This document shows, one piece after another, positions 1-7,396 of a DNA stretch of 64,000 nucleotides. The stretch is taken from positions 1 through 64,000 of the forward strand of contig CAJTEA010000008.1 in NCBI GenBank assembly GCA_910575265.1, given 5' to 3'. The first letter of the stretch is position 1, and every line of letters starts with the position of its first letter. The notes below the pieces were generated by a model. It searched no databases and was not told the DNA's origin. It saw only the letters and a program-made list of their open reading frames with translations. The translations under genes and the position numbers were made by a program. This DNA is from Oscillospiraceae bacterium (GTDB lineage Bacteria; Bacillota; Clostridia; Oscillospirales; Oscillospiraceae).

Positions 1-60
1 ATGAAACGCGGCCTTTACTCCCATATAGATATCCTGCTGCGCTCCCTTACACAGTCTGAC

Positions 61-96
61 AGGGGCTGAGATCGTATGATCTCAGCCCCTGTTTTT
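61..96 (+). terminator. Rho-independent terminator at the left edge
   Basis: A perfect 13-bp stem (61-73 with 78-90) and a GTAT loop are followed by TTTTT. An open frame of 22 codons runs from base 1 into this stem and stops at 67-69; it may be the tail of a gene entering from the left, but it is too short to name. Confidence 0.85.
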
Positions 97-112
97 CCTT
101 GAATTGTTCTGG

Positions 113-303
113 TTTGAGCCGGAATCAGGAGTCGATAAAGCCGCAACAACCGCCGGTGTGACTGATCGGAATGGAGCCATCCAGATGATTCTCCTTAATC
201 TGGGCAATCTTTCTCATGTGGAGAAGTTTCTGGCGGATGCGGGTTATTCCGGCGAATGATTCACAAATCAAGTGAAAGACATTTGCGGTGCGCGGGTTAA
301 AGC
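113..303 (+). pseudogene. IS5-like transposase remnant
   Basis: Reading from 113, the frame gives segments such as TTAGVTDRNGAIQMILL and FLADAGYSGE, which resemble the catalytic-core region of IS5-family (DDE_Tnp_1) transposases around the second acidic residue (VTDR) and the LADAGY motif. The frame is cut by TGA at 257-259 and continues with FTNQVKDICGARVK before it changes into IS256-like sequence. Both ends of the element are missing, so this is an inactive fragment. The family assignment is from motif memory only. Confidence 0.6.
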
Positions 304-547
304 GATCATAGAGCAGTACAAACCGACAACAACAGAAGAGATGCGGGACATCTTTGGCCTTGTGTTCGAGGCTATGCTACAAGGGGACATGGATAGTCAC
401 CTGGGGCATGAGATGAATGACCGGGGAGCTAAGAGCGCAACCAATCGGCGAAACGGATATACGGAAAAGACAGTAAAATCCAGTATGGGTGAGATAGATA
501 TTTGTACGTCCCGGAGAAGGTTAATGGCAAGCGAACCGCCCTGCTGA
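304..547 (+). pseudogene. IS256-family transposase N-terminal remnant
   Basis: The frame open from GTG 272 encodes EEMRDIF, then LQGDMDSHLGHEMNDR, NRRNGYTEKTVKSS and GEIDI. This is the conserved N-terminal signature of IS256-family (Transposase_mut) proteins: HLGYEKNDR, NxRNGYxxKTVKS, GEIDI. Homology stops at about 505, where PRDR would be expected but the frame has slipped (CTSRRR). About 80 of roughly 400 residues survive. It is fused in frame to the IS5-like scrap upstream, so the apparent GTG-started protein is a chance chimera of two dead elements. Confidence 0.7.
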
Positions 548-579
548 ACGATAAATTCAGCAGAGCGGTTTTGCTTGCC
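526..579. repeat. Large imperfect hairpin at the scrap junction
   Basis: Arms 526-548 and 556-579 pair over about 23 positions with a few mismatches around a 7-nt loop. There is no clear T-run. It sits exactly where the IS256 scrap ends and before the relaxase tail begins, so it may be a transported repeat or a mobile-element end. Confidence 0.6.
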
Positions 580-632
580 CTATGTTTCTTATCTCCAGAG
601 TACATAGTATTTCGATTCTTTCCCGTCATCTC

Positions 633-998
633 AGCTGCTCAGGGCCGCTGGAGAGTGCCAAGTCCTACCGGGAGAAGAAAGCCAAACCCCTGCTGACGCG
701 GATCGTCAAGGTGCTGCGCTCTTTGTACCGGGCCTATGTCAAGTTGAAAGGGAAGTATGATCGTTTGCAGGGGGGCTATGGACGGGCCAGGGAGGGCAAC
801 GAGTGGTTGTCTGACCGCTTGCGGGAGGTGAAGTTGGAGAACAAGGCCCTGCGAGGGACAGTTGCCGACTTTGAGCGGGTAAAGCGAGCGTTCGGCCCGG
901 AGGAAGTAGAGCGAGCCGTGGAGGACGCAAAGCGCCGGGAGGCGCAAGAGCGGGAGCAGAAGAAAGCAAAGCGGAGGTTTAGACGGGGGGCGAGGTAA
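633..998 (+). pseudogene. MobV/Pre-type relaxase C-terminal remnant
   Basis: The frame from 582 to 998 carries, from about 633, a highly charged coiled-coil tail (ESAKSYREKKAKP, LKGKYDRLQGGYGRARE, LRGTVADFERVKRAFG). This resembles the C-terminal coiled coil of plasmid recombination/mobilisation proteins (Mob_Pre). The N-terminal relaxase domain with its catalytic residues is absent, so the gene is dead. It shares strand with the transposase scraps and adds to the picture of a decayed integrative or mobilisable element. Confidence 0.5.
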
Positions 999-1103
999 CG
1001 GACATCAGGAGGGCACTCCAAGGTGTACCCTCCTGATTTATACTTGTCAGCAGGGAATTTTACTGTTATAATGTAAACGATAAATTCCCATTGGAGGCCG
1101 CAG

Positions 1104-1634
1104 ATGAAAAACAGAAAACTAATTTTTATTGGACTATTTATCTTTTTAAGTGTGGTAATTGGTTCTTTTATATACTTTCCTAAAAGTATTGATACTGCAC
1201 TCAACAGAATAAAATATCCGTTTGAAGTAGGCGAAATCTTAACCTCCCAACAAATTGATGAAAATCTTATTGTAGTAATATATATTAACAAAAATAATAA
1301 TAATGAACTCCAGAACGCTATCATACAAAAAAACAGTATTTTTTATAGCGTTGTTGAAATGAATGGCTCTCTAAATATTGAAATACCTCAAAAGCTCGAC
1401 AGTGGTGACCTTAGAACGCAAGTATTGGTTTCTTGGTATGATAAAAGTGATAAATATGTTGTGATGGCTGTCGCTTATGACGAAGATGTAGCCGCTATTA
1501 CCTATCAAAATCAAGAGTTGACACCTTTAGATATAAACGGTTATCACTTGTTTTATGGGACTGGAACTGGCAAGTATGAAGTATATGAATTGTTTGACCA
1601 AGAGGGGAATCGCTTAGAACATATCAAGGAATAG
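1104..1634 (+). CDS. Small membrane-anchored protein of unknown function
   Basis: 176 residues. A lysine-rich start is followed by one hydrophobic segment (about residues 5-25, LIFIGLFIFLSVVIGSF), so it is probably anchored with the bulk outside. I do not recognise a family. Base composition is strikingly AT-rich compared with all core genes to the right, codon use favours A/T third positions, and it lies beside transposase and relaxase scraps; these point to horizontal acquisition. The start is supported by GGAG about 8 nt upstream (1092-1096). A terminator follows at 1664. It could be an accessory or immunity-type protein of the decayed element, but nothing in the sequence proves that. Confidence 0.7.
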   Translation: MKNRKLIFIGLFIFLSVVIGSFIYFPKSIDTALNRIKYPFEVGEILTSQQIDENLIVVIYINKNNNNELQNAIIQKNSIFYSVVEMNGSLNIEIPQKLDSGDLRTQVLVSWYDKSDKYVVMAVAYDEDVAAITYQNQELTPLDINGYHLFYGTGTGKYEVYELFDQEGNRLEHIKE

Positions 1635-1663
1635 TATTAAAGAAAAATGAGAAGTGATTTGGA

Positions 1664-1700
1664 AAAGGCGGGGAATGTGGTTGCATTTCTCCGCCTTTTG
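1664..1700 (+). terminator. Terminator of the AT-rich orphan
   Basis: AAAGGCGGGGAA pairs with TTTCTCCGCCTTTT across a 10-nt loop. It is followed by TGATACTATTTTGATACTAA, a tandem 8-10-mer, then AT-rich sequence up to the ptsI end at 1857 in which I see no gene. Confidence 0.7.
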
Positions 1701-1856
1701 TGATACTATTTTGATACTAAGAAATTGAGCGGCCAAAAATAACAGGTGAAACATCAACAAATTTGCGAATAATTTATCCGTGAAAACATAGAAAATACAG
1801 TCCCATATAATAGGATTTGTCGAGTGGGAATGAGCTTTTGCGAAAAGGCTGGACTC

Positions 1857-3512
1857 TCAGCACTCCAGCTTTTCCAGGGTGCAGGTTTTAGCGATAGACT
1901 TGCGGATTTTAGCCCGAAGCGGCAGGACGGCGGAGGGAGAGACGGACAGCTCGTCGATACCGATGGCCAGGAAGGTCTCCAGCAGGGTCAGATCCGCTCC
2001 CAGCTCGCCGCAGATGCCGATCCAAATGCCCGCTTTATGGGCGGCGTCGGCGGCCAGCTTCAGCGCCCGGAGGACGGCGGGGTGGTGGGGATCAAAGAAC
2101 TTGCCCAGATCGTTAGCCTGACGGTCGCAGGCCAGGGTGTACTGGGTCAAATCGTTGGTGCCCACTGAGAAGAAGTCCACCTCTTTTGCCAGCTCCTCCG
2201 CCACCAGAACGGAGGCGGGAGTCTCGATCATAACTCCGATCTCGGTATCCTGACGGTAGGGGACCCCCTCTCTGTCCAGCTCAGCCATCACCTTTTGGCA
2301 GGCCCGTTTGCACTCCTTGACCTCCCACACAGAGGTAATCATGGGGAACATGATCGCCACTTTGCCATAGGCGGAGGCCCGGTACAGCGCCCGCAGCTGG
2401 GTGCGGAACACCTCGGGACGGTTCAGGCAGATCCGGATCGCCCGGACACCTAAAGCGGGGTTCTCCTCCTTGTGCAGCTGAAAGTAGTCCACCTGCTTGT
2501 CCGCGCCGATGTCCAGAGTACGGATGACCACCCGCTTGCCGCCCATGGCGGCGGCAACCTCCTTGTAAGCCTGAAACTGCTCCTCCTCGGTAGGGTAGTC
2601 GCTGGAGGCCAGATACAGGAACTCGGAGCGGAACAGGCCGATACCCTGGCCGTCGTTGGACAAAACGGCGGACACATCCGCGGGGGAGCCGATGTTGCAG
2701 TAGACCATCATCTCCCGGCCGTCCATGGTAACGTCCCCCTGGCCTTTCATGGTCTCCATCAGCTCCTTCATTTCCCGCTGCTTTTCCATCTTGGTCTGGA
2801 AGGAGGACAGGGTGATTTTATCGGGGTCAATAGCCACCTGGCCGGTTTCACCGTCAATGTAGATCTCCCGTCCGGACTGGTCCGCTTTGAGGGCCTCGCC
2901 CAGGCCGCAGATGGCGGGAATGCCCATCGTCCGGGCAAGAATGGCGGTGTGGCTGTTGCTGGAACCGCCCTGGGTGATAAAGCCCAAAATCTTGGATTTG
3001 TCCAACTGGAGGGTTTCAGAGGGGGCCAGGTCGTCGGCGGCTAAAATCACCGGGACCTCAGAGTCAATCCCGCCCTCGGCGATCCCCATCAGGTTGTTGA
3101 GAATGCGGCGGGTCACATCCTTGATGTCGGCGGCGCGGCCCTGCATGTAAGGGTCATCCATCGCGGCCAGCATGGCGGCGAACTCCTCCCCGGCAAGCTC
3201 CACCGCCTTCTCCGCGAGGCAGCCCCGCTCGGTCAGGGTGTTCATCATACAGTCCACATAGTCCTCGTCCTCTACAAACATGGCGTGAGTCTCAAAGAGA
3301 ATGGCGGTTTCGTCGCCGGTATCCTCCCGAGCCTTATCGGCCAGGGCGTTAAGCTGGTCGATCGCTTTTTTCTGAGCGGCGGCGATGCGGGCCTTTTCCG
3401 CCTCAATGTCAGCGGCGGGGGTGTCCGAAATGGTGGTATCCGGGCGCTGGAAGAAATAGAGGGGGCCGTTGGCGACGCCTTTGGAGACGCCCTTTCCCTG
3501 CAGCATAATCAT
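1857..3512 (-). CDS. ptsI: PTS enzyme I (PEP-protein phosphotransferase)
   Basis: 551 residues, close to the usual 550-575. Enzyme I takes phosphate from phosphoenolpyruvate and passes it to HPr in the cytoplasm. The HPr-binding/phosphohistidine half contains QGGSSNSHTAILA with His188 as the expected phosphorylated residue. The C-terminal PEP-binding barrel shows FRSEFLY, VIRTLDIGADK and the active-site cysteine in ICGELGAD. ATG 3512 is preceded by GGAGG at good spacing. It is the last gene of the leftward mannitol locus, 72 nt after ptsH with a hairpin between them. Since the window shows no other complete enzyme I, it probably serves other PTS sugars too. Confidence 0.95.
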   Translation of the reverse strand: MIMLQGKGVSKGVANGPLYFFQRPDTTISDTPAADIEAEKARIAAAQKKAIDQLNALADKAREDTGDETAILFETHAMFVEDEDYVDCMMNTLTERGCLAEKAVELAGEEFAAMLAAMDDPYMQGRAADIKDVTRRILNNLMGIAEGGIDSEVPVILAADDLAPSETLQLDKSKILGFITQGGSSNSHTAILARTMGIPAICGLGEALKADQSGREIYIDGETGQVAIDPDKITLSSFQTKMEKQREMKELMETMKGQGDVTMDGREMMVYCNIGSPADVSAVLSNDGQGIGLFRSEFLYLASSDYPTEEEQFQAYKEVAAAMGGKRVVIRTLDIGADKQVDYFQLHKEENPALGVRAIRICLNRPEVFRTQLRALYRASAYGKVAIMFPMITSVWEVKECKRACQKVMAELDREGVPYRQDTEIGVMIETPASVLVAEELAKEVDFFSVGTNDLTQYTLACDRQANDLGKFFDPHHPAVLRALKLAADAAHKAGIWIGICGELGADLTLLETFLAIGIDELSVSPSAVLPLRAKIRKSIAKTCTLEKLEC

Positions 3513-3547
3513 GGCAGCTTCCTCCTTATATACGTAATAATGGGACA

Positions 3548-3575
3548 GGGGCGTCCGCCGCGAGGCAGACGCCCC
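3548..3575 (-). terminator. Hairpin between ptsH and ptsI
   Basis: GGGGCGTC and GACGCCCC form an 8-bp GC-rich stem with a 12-nt loop in the gap between two co-directional PTS genes. With no strong T-run it is more likely an attenuator or mRNA stabiliser than a full stop. Confidence 0.5.
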
Positions 3576-3584
3576 AAGCGTTGT

Positions 3585-3845
3585 TTACAGATTCTCCTTG
3601 AAGAACTGCTCCATAGCGGCGGCATTCGCCTCTTCATTGCCGCCCTCCACGGTAACGGTAACGGTCTCGCCGTTTTTGATGCCCATGCCCATAAGCGCCA
3701 TCAGCTTGGTAGCGGCGGCGGACTTGCCGTCGGCCTTGGCAATGGTAACGGTGCTGTCCAGAGCTTTGGCGGCCTTAGCCAGCATGCCCGCGGGACGGGC
3801 GTGGACGCCGATGGGATCGGTGATGGTGTAGGTAAACTGTTTCAT
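3585..3845 (-). CDS. ptsH: HPr phosphocarrier lacking canonical Ser46
   Basis: 86 residues. HPr carries phosphate from enzyme I to the EIIA domains. The catalytic histidine is His15 in IGVHARPAG with Arg17 beside it. Aligned by eye to Bacillus HPr, the regulatory region NLKSIMGVMSLG is replaced by AATKLMALMGMG: the Ser46 position is Lys47, with Thr46 just before it and one extra residue upstream. HPr kinase would therefore not have its normal target. The gene sits between mtlA and ptsI, with AAAGGAAG before ATG 3845. A second HPr with a proper Ser46 lies at 5933-6199, so the two may divide transport and regulatory work. Confidence 0.92.
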   Translation of the reverse strand: MKQFTYTITDPIGVHARPAGMLAKAAKALDSTVTIAKADGKSAAATKLMALMGMGIKNGETVTVTVEGGNEEANAAAMEQFFKENL

Positions 3846-3877
3846 GATAATACTTCCTTTCTAAAATAAATCATTGA

Positions 3878-5788
3878 TTAGGTTAGACCATTCAGCTTTT
3901 TATACAGCTCTTCCACGGTGGCGCTGTCCACCAGAGCGTCGGTATCCTCCTCGGTTTCACAGACCTCTACGATGCGGTTGAGAATGTCCAGGTGCTCCTC
4001 ACCCTGAGAGGCAATGCCGATCACCAGGCGGACAAGCTCCTCGTCCTCGCCCCAGACGATACCCTCGGGATAGGTCATGACCACCAAGCCGGTCTTTTGG
4101 ATAAACTCCCGGGACTCGTTGGTGCCGTGGGGGATGGCCACATGGCTGCCGATGGCGACGGGGAAGCCCGCGTCGCGCTCGATCATGCCCTGTACGTAGC
4201 CTTCGGTGCAGTAGCCGCTTTCCACCATCCGCTTGCCGCAGGCCTTAATGGCCTCCTCGGGTGTGACGGACTTACAGTTCAGCACAATGTTCTTCCTGTC
4301 CAGCAAAATCGCGCCGGGGGCAGCGGGGACAGCGTTGGCCTGGGGGACGGCGGGGGCGGGAGCGGTCTTGCCGCTGCGGGCCGCCACCAGCTCCTCCACC
4401 AGAGCGCCATACTCGGGGGCGCCCATGAAGTTCTGAATGGGGATGACCCGGGCGTTGGGATTGCTGGCCACGGCGCGGTGGGCCAGCTCGTGGTGGGTAA
4501 CAACGATCTGGCAGTCCTTGGGAATCTCGCTGACCGGGGCGTGGACCACCTCGATGTCGGTGATGCCGGCGTCCTTCAGCTTATTGCGCAGCATAGTGGC
4601 TCCCATGGCGGAGGAACCCATGCCAGCGTCGCAGGCAAAGACGATCTTCTTGACAGACTTGACATCCACCTTGGCTCCGGTGGGAGCGTCAGAGGGAGCG
4701 GGCTGCCCCTTGGAGGCGGCCTTGCTGGCGGCTACCTGAGCCTGGGCCTCGGCCAGGCTGGCGTCCTTGCCAAAGAGCTTCAGCAGGAAAACGGAGATGG
4801 CGAAGCTGACCGCTCCGGCCACGGCGATGCCGGCGATATTGGCGAAGTAGCAGCCCTTGGGGGTGAGCATCAGCTCAGCGATCACGCTGCCGGGGGAAGC
4901 GGGCCCGGACAGGCCGCCGCCCAGAAGGTTGAGGGTAAAAATGCCGCACACATTGCCCAGCATGGGGCCCAGGATAACGATGGGGTTCATGAGGACATAG
5001 GGGAAATAGATCTCGTGGATACCGCCCACAAACTGGATGACAGCGGCGGCGCCTGCGGAGGAGCGGGTTTCCCCCTTTCCGGCCACGCAGTAGGCCAGCA
5101 GCAGGCCCAGGCCGGGGCCGGGGTTGGACTCGATCATGTACAGGATAGACTTGCCCACTTCGCCGGCGGCCCGGAGGGCCTCCACCTGCTCGGTGCCGAT
5201 AGGGGTAAATACCCCGTGGTTGATCGCGTTATTCAGGAACAGTACCTTGGCGGGCTCCACCAGCACGGCGGTGAGGGGGAGCAGGCTGTGATCCACCAGC
5301 CAGCCCACGCCCGCGCCCAGCCAGTTGGTGAGGACGACGCAGGTGGGACCGATGGCGAAGATGGACAGAATGGCCAGCAGGCCGCCGATGATGCCCACGG
5401 AGAAATTGTTGATTACCATCTCGAAGCCGGCGGGGACATGGCCCTCCATCTTCTCGTCAAACTTCTTGACGCACCAGCCGCCCAGAGGGCCGCAGATCAT
5501 GGCGCCGATAAACATGGTGCTCTCGGTGGAGGCGATGGCGCCCAAGGCGGCCAGCGCGCCGGTCACCGCCCCCTTCTGTCCGCCCACCATCTTGCCTCCG
5601 GTATAGGCGATGAGGATGGGCAGCAGGTAGGAGAGCATGGGACTCACCATCTTGGCGATGGTGGCGTTGGGGAACCAGCCGGCCTCAATAAACAGGGCGG
5701 CAATCAGGCCCCAGGCAATGAAAGCCCCGATGTTGGGCATGACCATCCCGCTGAGGAACCGCCCGAATTTTTGTACCCGTTCTTTCAC
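3878..5788 (-). CDS. mtlA: Mannitol-specific PTS EIICBA permease
   Basis: 636 residues from GTG 5788, matching the length of E. coli MtlA (637). It imports mannitol and releases mannitol-1-phosphate. Domains in order: EIIC membrane domain (about 1-335, many hydrophobic helices, loop GGIHEIYFPYVLMNP), EIIB (from about 375; Cys386 in FACDAGMGSS) and EIIA (from about 495; His554 in HVAIPHGTNESR). The linker between B and A is Ala/Pro rich. The GTG start is chosen because AAAGGAG lies 8 nt before it, while the upstream TTG has none. It lies between the second HPr gene and ptsH, all leftward, and the product is oxidised by the divergent mtlD. Confidence 0.95.
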   Translation of the reverse strand: MKERVQKFGRFLSGMVMPNIGAFIAWGLIAALFIEAGWFPNATIAKMVSPMLSYLLPILIAYTGGKMVGGQKGAVTGALAALGAIASTESTMFIGAMICGPLGGWCVKKFDEKMEGHVPAGFEMVINNFSVGIIGGLLAILSIFAIGPTCVVLTNWLGAGVGWLVDHSLLPLTAVLVEPAKVLFLNNAINHGVFTPIGTEQVEALRAAGEVGKSILYMIESNPGPGLGLLLAYCVAGKGETRSSAGAAAVIQFVGGIHEIYFPYVLMNPIVILGPMLGNVCGIFTLNLLGGGLSGPASPGSVIAELMLTPKGCYFANIAGIAVAGAVSFAISVFLLKLFGKDASLAEAQAQVAASKAASKGQPAPSDAPTGAKVDVKSVKKIVFACDAGMGSSAMGATMLRNKLKDAGITDIEVVHAPVSEIPKDCQIVVTHHELAHRAVASNPNARVIPIQNFMGAPEYGALVEELVAARSGKTAPAPAVPQANAVPAAPGAILLDRKNIVLNCKSVTPEEAIKACGKRMVESGYCTEGYVQGMIERDAGFPVAIGSHVAIPHGTNESREFIQKTGLVVMTYPEGIVWGEDEELVRLVIGIASQGEEHLDILNRIVEVCETEEDTDALVDSATVEELYKKLNGLT

Positions 5789-5878
5789 AGATCTGACTCC
5801 TTTCAATATGTATTTAGGGAAGGATCACTTGGGAAAAGATGTATTTGTTTATGGTGTATCCCGCTTATAGCCACCGCG

Positions 5879-5908
5879 CTTCCAAGGAATCAAAGGATTC
5901 TTTGGAAG
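5879..5908 (-). terminator. Hairpin between second HPr gene and mtlA
   Basis: A 13-bp stem with one G.U-type mismatch (5879-5891 with 5896-5908, AAAG loop) in the 144-nt gap. No T-run follows on the minus strand, so it may trim or stabilise mRNA and set a different dose of HPr and permease. Confidence 0.55.
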
Positions 5909-5932
5909 TCCGCTTTCTAGGTGCCTTGACCG

Positions 5933-6199
5933 TTACAAGTCGCCCAGCCCGGACTCCACCAGCCTGACAGCGGCGGACAACGCCTCGGCCTCATCGGCAC
6001 CCTCACAGCGGATTTCGAGATTGCTGTCCCTTCGGATGCAGGAGGCCATCAGGTTCATGATGCTTTTGGCGTTGATGACTTTCTCGCCGAAGAGAATTGT
6101 GATGGTACTGTCATATTTGCCCAGCTCCGTGACCAGAATTTGAGCCGGACGCATATGCATTCCTTGAGGACCGACAAATTTGACATGTTGGGAAACCAT
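5933..6199 (-). CDS. Second HPr-family protein with Ser46
   Basis: 88 residues from ATG 6199. With this start the phospho-acceptor is exactly His15 (GMHMRPA) and the regulatory serine exactly Ser46 (NAKSIMNLMA), which confirms the start over a TTG further upstream; AAAGGATG gives the ribosome site. So this copy keeps both the PEP-dependent and the HPr-kinase-type sites, whereas the ptsH copy in the same locus has lost Ser46. It lies between the DeoR regulator and mtlA. It may be the catabolite-repression HPr (as HPr/Crh in bacilli) or a mannitol-dedicated carrier. Confidence 0.9.
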   Translation of the reverse strand: MVSQHVKFVGPQGMHMRPAQILVTELGKYDSTITILFGEKVINAKSIMNLMASCIRRDSNLEIRCEGADEAEALSAAVRLVESGLGDL

Positions 6200-6233
6200 A
6201 ATAAAATACATCCTTTCCAAAGCGTTTTATCTC

Positions 6234-6252
6234 ATGCTGTTCGTAACAGCAT
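6234..6252 (-). promoter_or_regulatory. Short perfect hairpin before second HPr
   Basis: ATGCTGTT and AACAGCAT form an 8-bp stem with a 3-nt loop between the regulator gene and the HPr gene. Possible mRNA processing or operator site; function not shown. Confidence 0.4.
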
Positions 6253-6265
6253 ATAGAGAACAAGG

Positions 6266-7009
6266 TTAAACCGCGATGACATCCGTGCTTTCCAGATACT
6301 TTCGGTCAGGCGGCTTGTCGGTGATAACCTGAGCCCTGTCCAGAGGCAGGATTGTGGCGGCGGTGACCCGGCCGAATTTGCTGGAGTCGGCCAGTACATA
6401 CACTGACTGCGCCCGGGACGCCGCCAGGAATTTCAGCGCGGCCGCCTCGGGGTCCGGAGTGGTAAAGCCCTGACTGACACTGACCCCGCTGGTACCCAGA
6501 AACGCTTTGGTAAAATTGTAGTGCCGCAGGGCGTCCAGCGCCTCGGCGCCCATAATGTCCACCGTGCTCGGCTTCAGCGCCCCGCCCAGCACATAGACAT
6601 TTCGTTCAAAGGCGGAGAGCATACCGGCAAAGTCGATGCTGCTGGTGACAAACAGGGCCTTGGAGTCCTTCAGATATTCGGCCATATGGAGCGCCGTGGT
6701 GCCTGTGTCCAGAAAAACCACGTCGTCTTCCCGCACCAGGCTGGCGGCATAGCGGGCGATGCGCTCCTTTTCACGGGTGTAGCGCTGTTTGGTGGCCAGG
6801 TCAGGCTCCTGGGCCAGGAACTCCACCTCCTCCAAGGTAGTGGCGCCGCCATGGATTTTTACCAGCTTGCCCTGGCGGGCCAGCGCGTTCAAGTCCCGGC
6901 GGATGGTGGCCTCAGAGGCGCCGGTGGCCTGGCAAAGGTCTGTCACACTGACTGTCTGACGTTGGGTAAGCTGATCTAAAATCGCTCGGGCACGCTGTTC
7001 CGCCAACAT
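6266..7009 (-). CDS. DeoR-family transcriptional regulator of the mannitol locus
   Basis: 248 residues from ATG 7009, chosen because AGGAGGGG lies just upstream; in-frame codons further out lack a site. An N-terminal winged helix (about 1-60: TVSVTDLCQATGASEATIRRDLNAL, KLVKIHGGA) is typical of DeoR repressors. The C-terminal sugar-phosphate-sensing domain includes VFLDTGTTALHMAEYL, TSSI and FLGTSGVS. It is the first gene of the leftward mtl/PTS unit and faces mtlD, so it likely controls both sides in response to a sugar phosphate such as mannitol-1-phosphate (inference). Confidence 0.88.
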   Translation of the reverse strand: MLAEQRARAILDQLTQRQTVSVTDLCQATGASEATIRRDLNALARQGKLVKIHGGATTLEEVEFLAQEPDLATKQRYTREKERIARYAASLVREDDVVFLDTGTTALHMAEYLKDSKALFVTSSIDFAGMLSAFERNVYVLGGALKPSTVDIMGAEALDALRHYNFTKAFLGTSGVSVSQGFTTPDPEAAALKFLAASRAQSVYVLADSSKFGRVTAATILPLDRAQVITDKPPDRKYLESTDVIAV

Positions 7010-7250
7010 CCTGTATCCCCTCCTGTATTCGGTGATTGTTTTTGCTTGTTGATTGATTTTGACTGAACAAATCATAACATAGTGTCCAAAGAATGTCAAC
7101 CGGATTTTCATTCGTTTTATTCACAAAAACAACACTTCTATTTTGTTAATCTTGCTGAATTAATAGGAGTTCGCATATGGGAATCCGGATAGATCAAATG
7201 GTTTGCTCCAACTGGAAATCCGTCTGTAATACAGAAAAGGTAGATTCAAT

Positions 7251-7276
7251 CAAAATCGCTCATTTGACCGATTTTG
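7251..7276. promoter_or_regulatory. Candidate operator in the deoR-mtlD gap
   Basis: A perfect inverted repeat CAAAATCG / CGATTTTG with a 10-nt spacer lies about 40 bp upstream of the mtlD -35 box. The 387-bp gap (7010-7396) otherwise holds only promoter-like AT-rich sequence; I see no gene in it. The site is a natural candidate for the DeoR protein. Confidence 0.4.
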
Positions 7277-7313
7277 AACACTTTTGATCGGGATTTTTTG
7301 GTGCTTTCCAATC

Positions 7314-7342
7314 TTGCGGGCCCGGGAGGGGCATGCTATACT
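7314..7342 (+). promoter_or_regulatory. Sigma-A promoter of mtlD
   Basis: TTGCGG, 17-bp spacer, TATACT with a TG two bases upstream (extended -10). It is about 55 bp before the mtlD start. Confidence 0.75.
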
Positions 7343-7396
7343 ATGACCAACAGGACCAAAGAACACGAAAAACAATGAAAAGGAGCGCGAACAGAC

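Noticed and set aside
3992-5920. A 642-codon open frame on the plus strand antisense to mtlA
   Set aside because: His/Gly/Asp-rich pseudo-protein typical of the reverse frame of a GC-rich gene; the minus strand clearly encodes EIICBA.
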